A stretch of DNA of 19,193 nt, taken from the NCBI GenBank assembly GCA_934149365.1, contig CAKPEI010000009.1, positions 1-19,193 on the forward strand, in the 5' to 3' direction. The DNA is from an uncultured Clostridia bacterium. Lineage in GTDB: Bacteria; Bacillota; Clostridia; TANB77; CAG-465. The position numbers and the translations under genes are program-made. Positions 13,439-19,193 of the stretch are shown here, in pieces; the first letter of the stretch is position 1; each line of letters opens with the position of its first letter. Below the pieces are notes generated by a model. The model ran no database searches, was not told the origin of the DNA, and saw nothing but the letters and a program-made list of their open reading frames with translations.

Positions 13439-15235
13439 ATGTCAGAATTAATTACAGGACAAAACAGAACAGCTAGATGTGCAGAATTTGATGAAACATA
13501 TGTTGGCAAGAAAGTAACAGCTATGGGTTGGGTAGCAGTAAGAAGAGATATGGGAAGCATCATATTTGTTGACTTAAGAGACAGAACAGGTTTAGTTCAA
13601 ATAGTTATAGACTACAAAAATGTAAAAGAAGATTTTGAAAAAGCTAGTCATATAAAAAATGAGTATGTAATTTCAGTAGAGGGTGAAGTAGTAAAAAGAT
13701 CAGAAGCTACAATTAACCCAAAATTAAAAACTGGAACAATAGAGATAATTGCAAGTAGTATTAGAGTACTATCAGAATGTGATGTATTACCTTTTGCAAT
13801 AGAAGAAAATAGTACAGTTTCTGAGCAAACTAGAATGAAGTACAGATATCTAGATTTAAGAAGACCTGATATGCAAAGAAACTTGATGATAAAAAATAAA
13901 ATTGCAAATATAACTAGAAACTTTTTCTATGACGAAGGTTTTATAGAGGTAGAAACACCTATGCTTACAAGAAGTACACCAGAAGGAGCAAGAGACTACC
14001 TAGTACCAAGTAGAGTTAACCCAGGTACATTCTATGCACTTCCTCAATCACCACAGCTATTTAAACAAATACTTATGCTTGCAGGTTATGATAGATATAT
14101 TCAAATTGCAAGATGTTTTAGAGATGAGGACTTAAGAGCAGATAGACAACCTGAATTTACTCAAATAGATATGGAAATGTCATTTGTTCACGAAGATGAT
14201 GTAATAGAACTTCAAGAAAGATACATCAAAAAGCTATTTAAAGAAGTATTAAATAGAGATGTAGAAATACCATTTTTAAGAATGCCATACAGTGAAGCTA
14301 TGGAGCGTTTTGGTTCAGATAAACCAGATTTAAGATTTGGCATGGAACTTAAAGACTTATCTGATATATTTGATGGTTGTGAATTTAAAGTATTTGCAGA
14401 TACAATTAAAAAAGGTGGAAGTGTAAGAGCAATATGTGTTCCAGGAGCAGCTGGTTATACTAGAAAACAAGTAGATGAGTTAATTGATTTTGTAAAAATA
14501 TATAAAGCAAAAGGACTAGCATCTTTTGCAATAGAAAATGGCGAGTATAAATCAAATATATTAAGATTTATGAACGAAGACCAAATTCAAAAGATTATAG
14601 AAAGAATGGGAGCAAAAGAAGGAGATTTAGTTCTATTTGTAGCAGATAAAAATGATGTAGTATTTGCTTCATTAGGAGCATTAAGATGTGAAATGGCAAA
14701 AAGACTAAATCTAATTGACCCAGATGACTATAAATTCCTATGGGTAACAGATTTCCCAATGTTTGAGTGGAACGAAGAAGAAAATAGATGTAAAGCTGTT
14801 CACCACCCATTTACTGCACCAAAAGATGAAGATATTGAGCTTATTGATAAAGAGCCTTTAAAGGTAAGAGCTCAAGCTTATGATATCGTTTTAAACGGTA
14901 CAGAGCTAGGTGGAGGCAGTATAAGAATACACTCTAACGAACTTCAAAAGAAAGTATTTAAAGCATTAGGATTTAGCGAAGAAGAAGCAAATGAAAAATT
15001 TGGTTTCTTGTTAAATGCATTTAAATATGGTGTACCACCACATGGAGGACTTGCTTATGGTTTTGATAGACTTGTTATGCTTATGTTAAACCTAGAGTCT
15101 ATAAGAGATACAATAGCATTCCCAAAAGACAAGAATGCAACTTGCCAAATGTCAGAGGCACCAAATGTTGTTGATAATAAACAACTAGAAGAATTAAGTA
15201 TAAAGTTAGATTTAAAAGAAACTGAAAATATGTAG
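13439..15235 (+). CDS. aspS: Aspartate-tRNA ligase
   Basis: Charges tRNA-Asp with aspartate in the cytoplasm. It has 598 residues, the length of the bacterial-type enzyme. The N-terminal OB-fold anticodon-binding domain covers about 1-105 (GWVAVRRDMGSIIFVDLRDR). Class II motif 1 is in RYLDLRRP. Motif 2 is FRDEDLRADRQPEFTQID, from F227. The inserted bacterial GAD-type domain covers about 285-410. Motif 3 is PPHGGLAYGFDRLVM, with H535 and R544. GTELGGGSIRIH lies in the active site. The ATG follows a GGAGGG site. In many Firmicutes aspS follows hisS; here it heads its own operon with gpsA 12 bases downstream. Whether it also charges tRNA-Asn cannot be told from this window. Confidence 0.98.
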   Translation: MSELITGQNRTARCAEFDETYVGKKVTAMGWVAVRRDMGSIIFVDLRDRTGLVQIVIDYKNVKEDFEKASHIKNEYVISVEGEVVKRSEATINPKLKTGTIEIIASSIRVLSECDVLPFAIEENSTVSEQTRMKYRYLDLRRPDMQRNLMIKNKIANITRNFFYDEGFIEVETPMLTRSTPEGARDYLVPSRVNPGTFYALPQSPQLFKQILMLAGYDRYIQIARCFRDEDLRADRQPEFTQIDMEMSFVHEDDVIELQERYIKKLFKEVLNRDVEIPFLRMPYSEAMERFGSDKPDLRFGMELKDLSDIFDGCEFKVFADTIKKGGSVRAICVPGAAGYTRKQVDELIDFVKIYKAKGLASFAIENGEYKSNILRFMNEDQIQKIIERMGAKEGDLVLFVADKNDVVFASLGALRCEMAKRLNLIDPDDYKFLWVTDFPMFEWNEEENRCKAVHHPFTAPKDEDIELIDKEPLKVRAQAYDIVLNGTELGGGSIRIHSNELQKKVFKALGFSEEEANEKFGFLLNAFKYGVPPHGGLAYGFDRLVMLMLNLESIRDTIAFPKDKNATCQMSEAPNVVDNKQLEELSIKLDLKETENM

Positions 15236-15247
15236 GAGAAATGCAAT

Positions 15248-16210
15248 ATGAAAATAGCAGTATTAGGAACAGGAGCATTAGGAATAGCACTTACTAAAAT
15301 AATATATGAAAAAGGTACTTATGAAGTAGTAATGTGGACTAAATTTGAAGAAGAAAAAGAGTTAGTAAAAAATACTAGAGCTAATGAAAAATTACTTCCT
15401 GGTGTAAAGCTTCCTGATAATATAGAAATTACAACTGACTTAAATTATGCTATAGAAGGGGCAACAGTTATATTAAACTGCTTGCCTTTTGTAGCTATAA
15501 GAGAAGCAGCAGAAAATTTAAAAGAAATATACTCTAATCAGTACATATGTAGTACTACTAAAGGAGTAGATATGGAAACCTTTGAAACTACTACTGAAAT
15601 TTTTTCAAAGGCTTTAAATACCAAAAGAGTTTGTGCTTTATCTGGTCCTTCATTTGCAATTGAAATAGCAAATTATTACCCTATATCTTTTGTTTTAGCA
15701 AGTCATGATGAAGAAACATTGGATGTAGTGTATGACCTTTTAAAGTCTGATAATATTTATATAGATAAACATCATGATAGCATAGGAGTACAGTTATGTG
15801 GTGCTATAAAAAATGCAGTGGCAATTGGGTCTGGAATATTACATGGTATGAATGCAGCTGATTCTACGCAAGCAGCATATTTAGCAAGAGGAATAAAAGA
15901 TATGGTAAAGATAATAACTAATTTAGAGGGAAGCCATGAAACTGTTTATACTTATGCTGGAGTAGGAGACTTGATACTTACTTGTATGAGTGAAAAAAGT
16001 AGAAATTTTTCCTTTGGTAAGTTATTAGGAGAAGGAAACACAATGGAAGAAGCCATAGAAAAATTAAATGGTAAAACAGTAGAAGGAATAAAAGTTATAC
16101 AGTCACTAAATAGATTTATGCAAGATAAAGATTTAGAGCTAGATACAATACCTAAACTATATGATATATTATTTAACGGAAAAGATATAGAAACAATACA
16201 GAAAGTATAG
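15248..16210 (+). CDS. gpsA: NAD(P)-dependent glycerol-3-phosphate dehydrogenase
   Basis: Reduces dihydroxyacetone phosphate to sn-glycerol-3-phosphate, the backbone for membrane phospholipids. It has 320 residues, slightly shorter than the usual 330-340. The N-terminal Rossmann motif is GTGALG (7-12). The second half of the NAD domain contains TTKGVD and ALSGPSFAIEI. The C-terminal helical domain has the catalytic lysine K188 in GAIKNAVAIGSGI, followed by YTYAGVGDLILTC, both typical of GpsA. TAGGAG lies 9 bases before the ATG and overlaps the aspS stop region, so aspS and gpsA are almost certainly cotranscribed. A strong terminator begins immediately after the stop codon. Confidence 0.96.
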   Translation: MKIAVLGTGALGIALTKIIYEKGTYEVVMWTKFEEEKELVKNTRANEKLLPGVKLPDNIEITTDLNYAIEGATVILNCLPFVAIREAAENLKEIYSNQYICSTTKGVDMETFETTTEIFSKALNTKRVCALSGPSFAIEIANYYPISFVLASHDEETLDVVYDLLKSDNIYIDKHHDSIGVQLCGAIKNAVAIGSGILHGMNAADSTQAAYLARGIKDMVKIITNLEGSHETVYTYAGVGDLILTCMSEKSRNFSFGKLLGEGNTMEEAIEKLNGKTVEGIKVIQSLNRFMQDKDLELDTIPKLYDILFNGKDIETIQKV

Positions 16211-16234
16211 AAAAAGCCACGACGTGGCTTTTTT
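16211..16234. terminator. Bidirectional Rho-independent terminator
   Basis: AAAAAGCCAC (16211-16220) and GTGGCTTTTT (16224-16233) form a perfect 10-bp stem with a 3-base loop. It ends in six T residues on plus and five on minus, so it can end both the gpsA transcript and the minus-strand small-gene operon coming the other way. Confidence 0.88.
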
Positions 16235-16254
16235 CATATATTAAAACATGGTTA

Positions 16255-16560
16255 TTAAGAATTGATTGTTATGCTATTTATATGTATATTTAACATATGT
16301 TCAGTGCAACAATTGCCACAAGGTAAACATATTTTTGTATCTATATCTATATAGCCAAATCTAACAAAATACACATAACTTTTCTTTATTTCGAATGTAA
16401 CCCTAGAACTTGTGACAGCTATAATTCTGAGTGAAAAACTATCTTGCAAAGGTATTAAAGTAGAACTACTTGTAATACTTGTTGTTCTTTCATTTATATA
16501 TCTATAGCAGTTAGAGCAGCAGTTATCTGTTATAGTAAGGTTAACATCAAAATTTTCCAT
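16255..16560 (-). CDS. Small cysteine-rich, beta-rich protein of unknown function
   Basis: I do not recognise this 101-residue protein. It has seven cysteines in two clusters: NCCSNC (C14, C15, C18) near the start and CLPCGNCC (C78, C81, C84, C85) near the end. Between them is a Ser/Thr-rich segment and alternating hydrophobic strands (SLRIIAVT, VTFEIKKSYVYFVRFGYIDID). There is no signal peptide or membrane helix. The clusters could bind zinc or form disulphide cross-links. AAGGAG precedes the ATG by 7 bases. It lies 20 bases downstream of a second small protein that also has CC near both ends, and the two probably form one operon and one assembly. A structural, possibly spore-surface, role is a guess from cysteine content and the host's sporulation ability; nothing in the sequence proves it. 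Confidence 0.65.
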   Translation of the reverse strand: MENFDVNLTITDNCCSNCYRYINERTTSITSSSTLIPLQDSFSLRIIAVTSSRVTFEIKKSYVYFVRFGYIDIDTKICLPCGNCCTEHMLNIHINSITINS

Positions 16561-16580
16561 AATACATTTCTCCTTAAATA

Positions 16581-16898
16581 TTAATAGCTTAAAGCAGTAT
16601 TACAACATGAACTTTGTGTTGCAATAACAACTCTAAATGTTCCGCCATCAATTGGAAGGTCAAATACTCCAACACCAGGGTTAGATATAGCAAACCTTAA
16701 AGAAACATTTAATGATGTATTGTTAAAGGTTATTAGTATGTTATTTGAGCCATAGAAAGATAAAATTACGGTATAACCGAAATTCAAGGAAATAGTTTCA
16801 CCTTCTGATATATTACTAAAAACTTGTTCTGTTACGACTGGAACTCCATTTTGACAAGCTCTTTGCCTTATGACTAATGATAAACAACAATTATTCAT
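16581..16898 (-). CDS. Small beta-rich protein with terminal Cys-Cys pairs, unknown function
   Basis: A 105-residue protein I do not recognise. It begins MNNCCLSLVIRQRAC (C4, C5, C15) and ends ATQSSCCNTALSY (C98, C99). The middle is a run of short beta strands (ETISLNFGYTVILSFYG, NILITFNN, LNVSLRFAI, GTFRVVIA) resembling a small beta-sandwich. There is no signal peptide or membrane segment. The ATG at 16898 is chosen because GGAGTG lies 6 bases upstream; an in-frame start 20 codons earlier has no such site. It is the first gene of a minus-strand pair with the 16255-16560 gene, which shares the CC-near-both-ends plan, suggesting partners in a disulphide- or metal-linked assembly (inference). 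A CATACATACATA run lies about 30 bases upstream. Confidence 0.65.
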   Translation of the reverse strand: MNNCCLSLVIRQRACQNGVPVVTEQVFSNISEGETISLNFGYTVILSFYGSNNILITFNNTSLNVSLRFAISNPGVGVFDLPIDGGTFRVVIATQSSCCNTALSY

Positions 16899-16904
16899 AT
16901 AAAT

Positions 16905-16910
16905 CACTCC
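16905..16910 (-). promoter_or_regulatory. Ribosome binding site deciding the start of the 16581-16898 gene
   Basis: GGAGTG on the minus strand, 6 bases from the ATG at 16898. It favours MNNCC as the N-terminus over a longer in-frame start at 16958. Confidence 0.65.
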
Positions 16911-16928
16911 AATATGTATATAATAATT

Positions 16929-16940
16929 TATGTATGTATG
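16929..16940 (-). promoter_or_regulatory. CATACATACATA run, possible mother-cell sigma-E/K -10 element
   Basis: On the minus strand this reads CATACATACATA, three copies of CATA about 31 bases before the start of the small Cys-rich operon. CATACA and CATAnnnTA are the known -10 patterns of sigma-E and sigma-K promoters. I could not find a matching -35 at proper spacing, so this is only a weak hint. Confidence 0.25.
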
Positions 16941-17013
16941 CTTGTATTTGTGAAACATTTAAGCATGATACATTAAATATTTATGAAATATATTCGGTAT
17001 AAATACAAAATCT

Positions 17014-17055
17014 TTGAGACAATTAGTTGAAAAAGTATAAATTTTGATGTAGTAT
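17014..17055 (+). promoter_or_regulatory. Candidate overlapping sigma-A promoters for pyk
   Basis: Two possibilities fall in the same stretch: TTGAGA (17014-17019) with TATAAA (17036-17041), spacer 16; and TTGAAA (17027-17032) with TAGTAT (17050-17055), spacer 17. Either leaves a leader of about 50-65 bases. I cannot tell which is used. Confidence 0.45.
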
Positions 17056-17108
17056 ATTTAAGTAAGAAAAAGCAATAATAATTAGAAATAAACAAATAGG
17101 AGGAAAAA

Positions 17109-18590
17109 ATGAGAAAAACCAAAATAGTTGCAACAATTGGACCTGCAAGTGAAAGCGAAGAAATGCTTTTAAAGTTAATAGATGCAGGAATGAACGTTGT
17201 TAGGATGAACTTTTCACATGGCTCACATGAAGAACATTTAAAGAAAATTGAAAGAATTAAAAAGATAAATAAAGAACACAAGACAGATGTCGCTATAATG
17301 TTAGATACTAAAGGTCCAGAAATAAGGTTAGGAGAATTTAGAGACGGCGAAGTATCTTTAGTAGAAGGTGAATACATTACTCTTACTACGGATGAGTGTG
17401 AGGGTACAAAGGACTTAGTACACGTTACATATAAAAATATAATAAATGATGTAAAACCAGGCACACATGTGCTTTTAAATGATGGACTAATTGACTTAGT
17501 TGTAGAAAGAATTATTAAAAATGATGTAATATGTAAAATACTTAATTCAGCTAGCATAAAATCAAGAAGAGGTGTAAATATTCCAGGGGTAAAACTATCA
17601 CTTCCAGCGCTGACTGAGCAAGATAAGTCTGATATAAAATTCGGAGTAGAAAATGATGTTGATTACATAGCAGCTTCATTTGTAAGAAAAGCAGCAGATG
17701 TAAAGGAAATAAAGGAGTATTTAAGAAGCTTAGGTGGAGAAAAGATAAAGGTAATATCTAAAATAGAAAATCAAGAGGGTATAGAAAACTTTGATGAGAT
17801 ATTAGTAGAGTCTGATGGTATAATGGTAGCAAGGGGAGATATGGGGGTAGAAATGCCGCTTGAGACAATACCTGAAAATCAAAAAGTAATGATTAAAAAA
17901 GCATATAAAGCAGGAAAACCTGTAATCACTGCAACTCAAATGCTAGAGTCTATGATACATAACCCAAGACCTACAAGAGCCGAAGTATCAGATGTTGCCA
18001 ATGCAATATACGATTCTAGTAGTGCTATAATGTTATCTGGAGAAACTGCTATGGGAGATTATCCAGTGGAATGTATAAAAATGATGGATGACATTGCCAC
18101 TACTATTGAAAGTTCAATAAAATATTGGAACAGATTTAAAAAGAGAAATATTGAAATGTTTACACCATATATAGAAGCAGAAGATAAATTACTACCTGGG
18201 GAAGATGAACTCACTCATTACAAAAGAAAAGTTAACTTTTCTGTTTGCAGTTCTGCAATGTTCTCAGGTGCTAAAGCAGTTATATTAGTTTCTGAAAATG
18301 GCAAAACACCATCTATATTATCTGGTTTTAGACCTGCTTGCCCTATATTTGTAATAACTGCAAGTGAAAAAACATATAGACAATTTTCTTTGGAATGGGG
18401 CGTTTATGCAATTCATGTACCAGATGTATATGACTTTGATGAGATTATATCAAAAGGAATAAACATATTAAAAGAAGAAGGAAAACTAAGCTCAGGAGAC
18501 ACAATAGTAATCAGTGGAGGTTATAACAGAGAGGTAAATACAGAAAATTATCTATCAAATCAAGCTTTAGGAGCTATAATTAGAATTTAA
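17109..18590 (+). CDS. pyk: Pyruvate kinase
   Basis: Transfers phosphate from phosphoenolpyruvate to ADP, the last step of glycolysis. It has 493 residues. Motifs run in order: KIVATIGPAS at the start, MNFSHGSHEEH, LDTKGPEIR, the catalytic lysine K218 in ISKIENQEG, the Mg-binding ARGDMGVE, and TQMLESMIHNPRPTRAEVSDVANAI, followed by SGETAMGDYP. The B domain sits at about 70-165. The C domain includes KAVILVSENGKT and ends VISGGY plus a short tail. An extra acidic stretch (about 352-375, PYIEAEDKLLPGEDEL) between the A and C domains explains the slightly greater length than the usual 470-475. There is no C-terminal PEP-utiliser extension of the Bacillus type. AGGAGG lies 6 bases before the ATG. 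The usual neighbour pfkA is not present here. Confidence 0.97.
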   Translation: MRKTKIVATIGPASESEEMLLKLIDAGMNVVRMNFSHGSHEEHLKKIERIKKINKEHKTDVAIMLDTKGPEIRLGEFRDGEVSLVEGEYITLTTDECEGTKDLVHVTYKNIINDVKPGTHVLLNDGLIDLVVERIIKNDVICKILNSASIKSRRGVNIPGVKLSLPALTEQDKSDIKFGVENDVDYIAASFVRKAADVKEIKEYLRSLGGEKIKVISKIENQEGIENFDEILVESDGIMVARGDMGVEMPLETIPENQKVMIKKAYKAGKPVITATQMLESMIHNPRPTRAEVSDVANAIYDSSSAIMLSGETAMGDYPVECIKMMDDIATTIESSIKYWNRFKKRNIEMFTPYIEAEDKLLPGEDELTHYKRKVNFSVCSSAMFSGAKAVILVSENGKTPSILSGFRPACPIFVITASEKTYRQFSLEWGVYAIHVPDVYDFDEIISKGINILKEEGKLSSGDTIVISGGYNREVNTENYLSNQALGAIIRI

Positions 18591-18593
18591 CTA

Positions 18594-18622
18594 TTGATTA
18601 TTTTGTAATTATGTGTTAAAAT
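18594..18622 (+). promoter_or_regulatory. Sigma-A promoter of rpmB
   Basis: TTGATT (18594-18599), a 17-base spacer and TAAAAT (18617-18622) preceded by TGT (extended -10). It lies just after the pyk stop, with no terminator hairpin between them. Confidence 0.6.
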
Positions 18623-18671
18623 ATCTAAGTAAAAAATTAGGCTTATAGAATTTAAGGAGGTGCTATAAGGT

Positions 18672-18860
18672 ATGGCAAAATGTGAAGTTTGTGAAAAAGG
18701 ATTAACTTTTGGTAATAATGTTAGTCACTCAAATAGAAAAACATCTAGAACTGTTAAATCAAATTTACAATCAGTTAAAGTAAATGATAATGGAACAGTT
18801 AAAAACATTAAGGTTTGTGCTAGATGCTTAAAATCTGGAAAAGTTGAAAGAGCAATATAG
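18672..18860 (+). CDS. rpmB: 50S ribosomal protein L28, zinc-binding form
   Basis: A small basic protein of the large ribosomal subunit. The 62 residues match L28: MAKCEVCEKG at the start, GNNVSHSNRKTSR in the middle and VCARCLKSGKVERA at the end. Two CxxC pairs (C4/C7 and C49/C52) make it the C+ type that coordinates zinc; many bacteria under zinc limitation also carry a C- copy, and none is visible here. A very strong AAGGAGGTG site (18654-18662) precedes the ATG by 9 bases, as expected for a ribosomal protein. It has its own promoter and terminator, so it is a single-gene unit. In many Firmicutes rpmB sits near yloU-yloV-recG; here it is about 7-9 kb from the asp23-recG block. Confidence 0.96.
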   Translation: MAKCEVCEKGLTFGNNVSHSNRKTSRTVKSNLQSVKVNDNGTVKNIKVCARCLKSGKVERAI

Positions 18861-18866
18861 TTTATT

Positions 18867-18893
18867 AATCAGGAAATAATTCCTGATTTTTTT
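18867..18893 (+). terminator. Rho-independent terminator after rpmB
   Basis: AATCAGGAA (18867-18875) and TTCCTGATT (18880-18888) form a perfect 9-bp stem with a 4-base loop, followed by a T-run reaching 18893. Confidence 0.9.
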
Positions 18894-19005
18894 ATGCAAA
18901 TGTTACAAGAAAAAGGCACAACTATGATAGTAAGTCATATAAATATGCACATAATGTATATAGAAAAAAACATTAAAAAAATATATGAAAGAACATTGAA
19001 AATAA

Positions 19006-19036
19006 TTGCAAAATTTAAAGTAATGTGAAATAATAT
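19006..19036 (+). promoter_or_regulatory. Weak candidate promoter for the right-edge pilin-like gene
   Basis: TTGCAA (19006-19011) and TAATAT (19031-19036) with a 19-base spacer, about 42 bases before the start at 19078. The spacing is long and the region AT-rich. Otherwise the 184-base gap after the rpmB terminator shows nothing I can name. Confidence 0.25.
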
Positions 19037-19077
19037 GTATATATTAAAATTGTTCTAAGAAAATGGGGGTAAGATAA

Positions 19078-19193
19078 ATGAGAACAAAAGTAAAAACAAA
19101 AAGCGGAATATCACTGATAGTATTAGTAATAACAATAATAGTAATGATAATATTAGCCGCGGCAATAATTTTATCACTATCAAATAGTGGAAT
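19078..19193 (+). CDS. Pilin-like protein 4, 3' end cut by window
   Basis: Only the first 38 codons are inside the window. They encode a basic leader MRTKVKTKSG followed by an unbroken hydrophobic helix starting ISLIVLVITIIVMIIL, the same KxG/ISL pilin-like N-terminus seen in pilin-like protein 2 at 5750, with Val at the position where canonical pilins have Glu5. A GGGGG-type ribosome binding site (19065-19070) lies 7 bases before the ATG. The gene follows the rpmB terminator and is on the same strand. It may start a second pilin-like operon. Nothing can be said about its C-terminal domain. Confidence 0.75.
   Translation, partial: MRTKVKTKSGISLIVLVITIIVMIILAAAIILSLSNSG

Noticed and set aside
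1..19193. CRISPR arrays, tRNA or rRNA genes, insertion sequences, attachment sites
   Set aside because: I looked on both strands for regular direct repeats, transposase motifs and tRNA-like clover-leaf sequences and saw none.

Overview
The window is strongly AT-rich. It uses the standard code (TGA is a stop, for example at the end of addA) and has Gram-positive style Shine-Dalgarno sites before nearly every gene. Its core genes (rbgA, addA, asp23-type, recG, spoIVB, aspS, gpsA, pyk, zinc-type rpmB) point to the Firmicutes. The sporulation protease SpoIVB makes an endospore-forming member of the Clostridia or a close relative the best guess. The repeated K-G-I-S-L pilin-like N-termini are, from memory, common in uncultured gut Firmicutes. 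That placement is inference.

Layout, left to right. A truncated multi-pass membrane gene (2-583), rbgA (625-1555) and addA (1571-5149) run on the plus strand. rbgA carries a one-base frameshift inside its diagnostic N-terminal motif. A sigma-A-like promoter overlapping an inverted repeat then opens a three-gene pilin-like operon (5233-8607). Each successive gene adds a domain: a short pilin-like protein, then pilin plus a beta domain, then pilin plus the beta domain plus a C-terminal FGE/C-type-lectin-like domain. An Asp23-family gene with its own promoter and terminator follows (8704-9156), then recG (9270-11324).

The middle is on the minus strand. spoIVB and a TIGR04086-like membrane protein form an operon that converges on recG across a hairpin. 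Upstream is an unknown single-pass membrane protein with its own terminator and promoter. Divergent from that, aspS and gpsA form a plus-strand operon. The aspS promoter contains a perfect 12-bp palindrome. A bidirectional terminator separates gpsA from a minus-strand pair of small, cysteine-rich, beta-rich unknown proteins. Plus-strand pyk and rpmB follow. The window ends inside a fourth pilin-like gene (19078 onward).

Most of the window is housekeeping: ribosome assembly and translation (rbgA, rpmB, aspS), DNA repair (addA, recG), glycolysis and phospholipid precursor supply (pyk, gpsA), and sporulation (spoIVB). The accessory parts worth attention are the modular pilin-like operon, the second pilin-like locus at the right edge, and the small Cys-rich pair. 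I saw no tRNA, rRNA, CRISPR array, insertion sequence or riboswitch, and no intergenic gap exceeds 300 bases.
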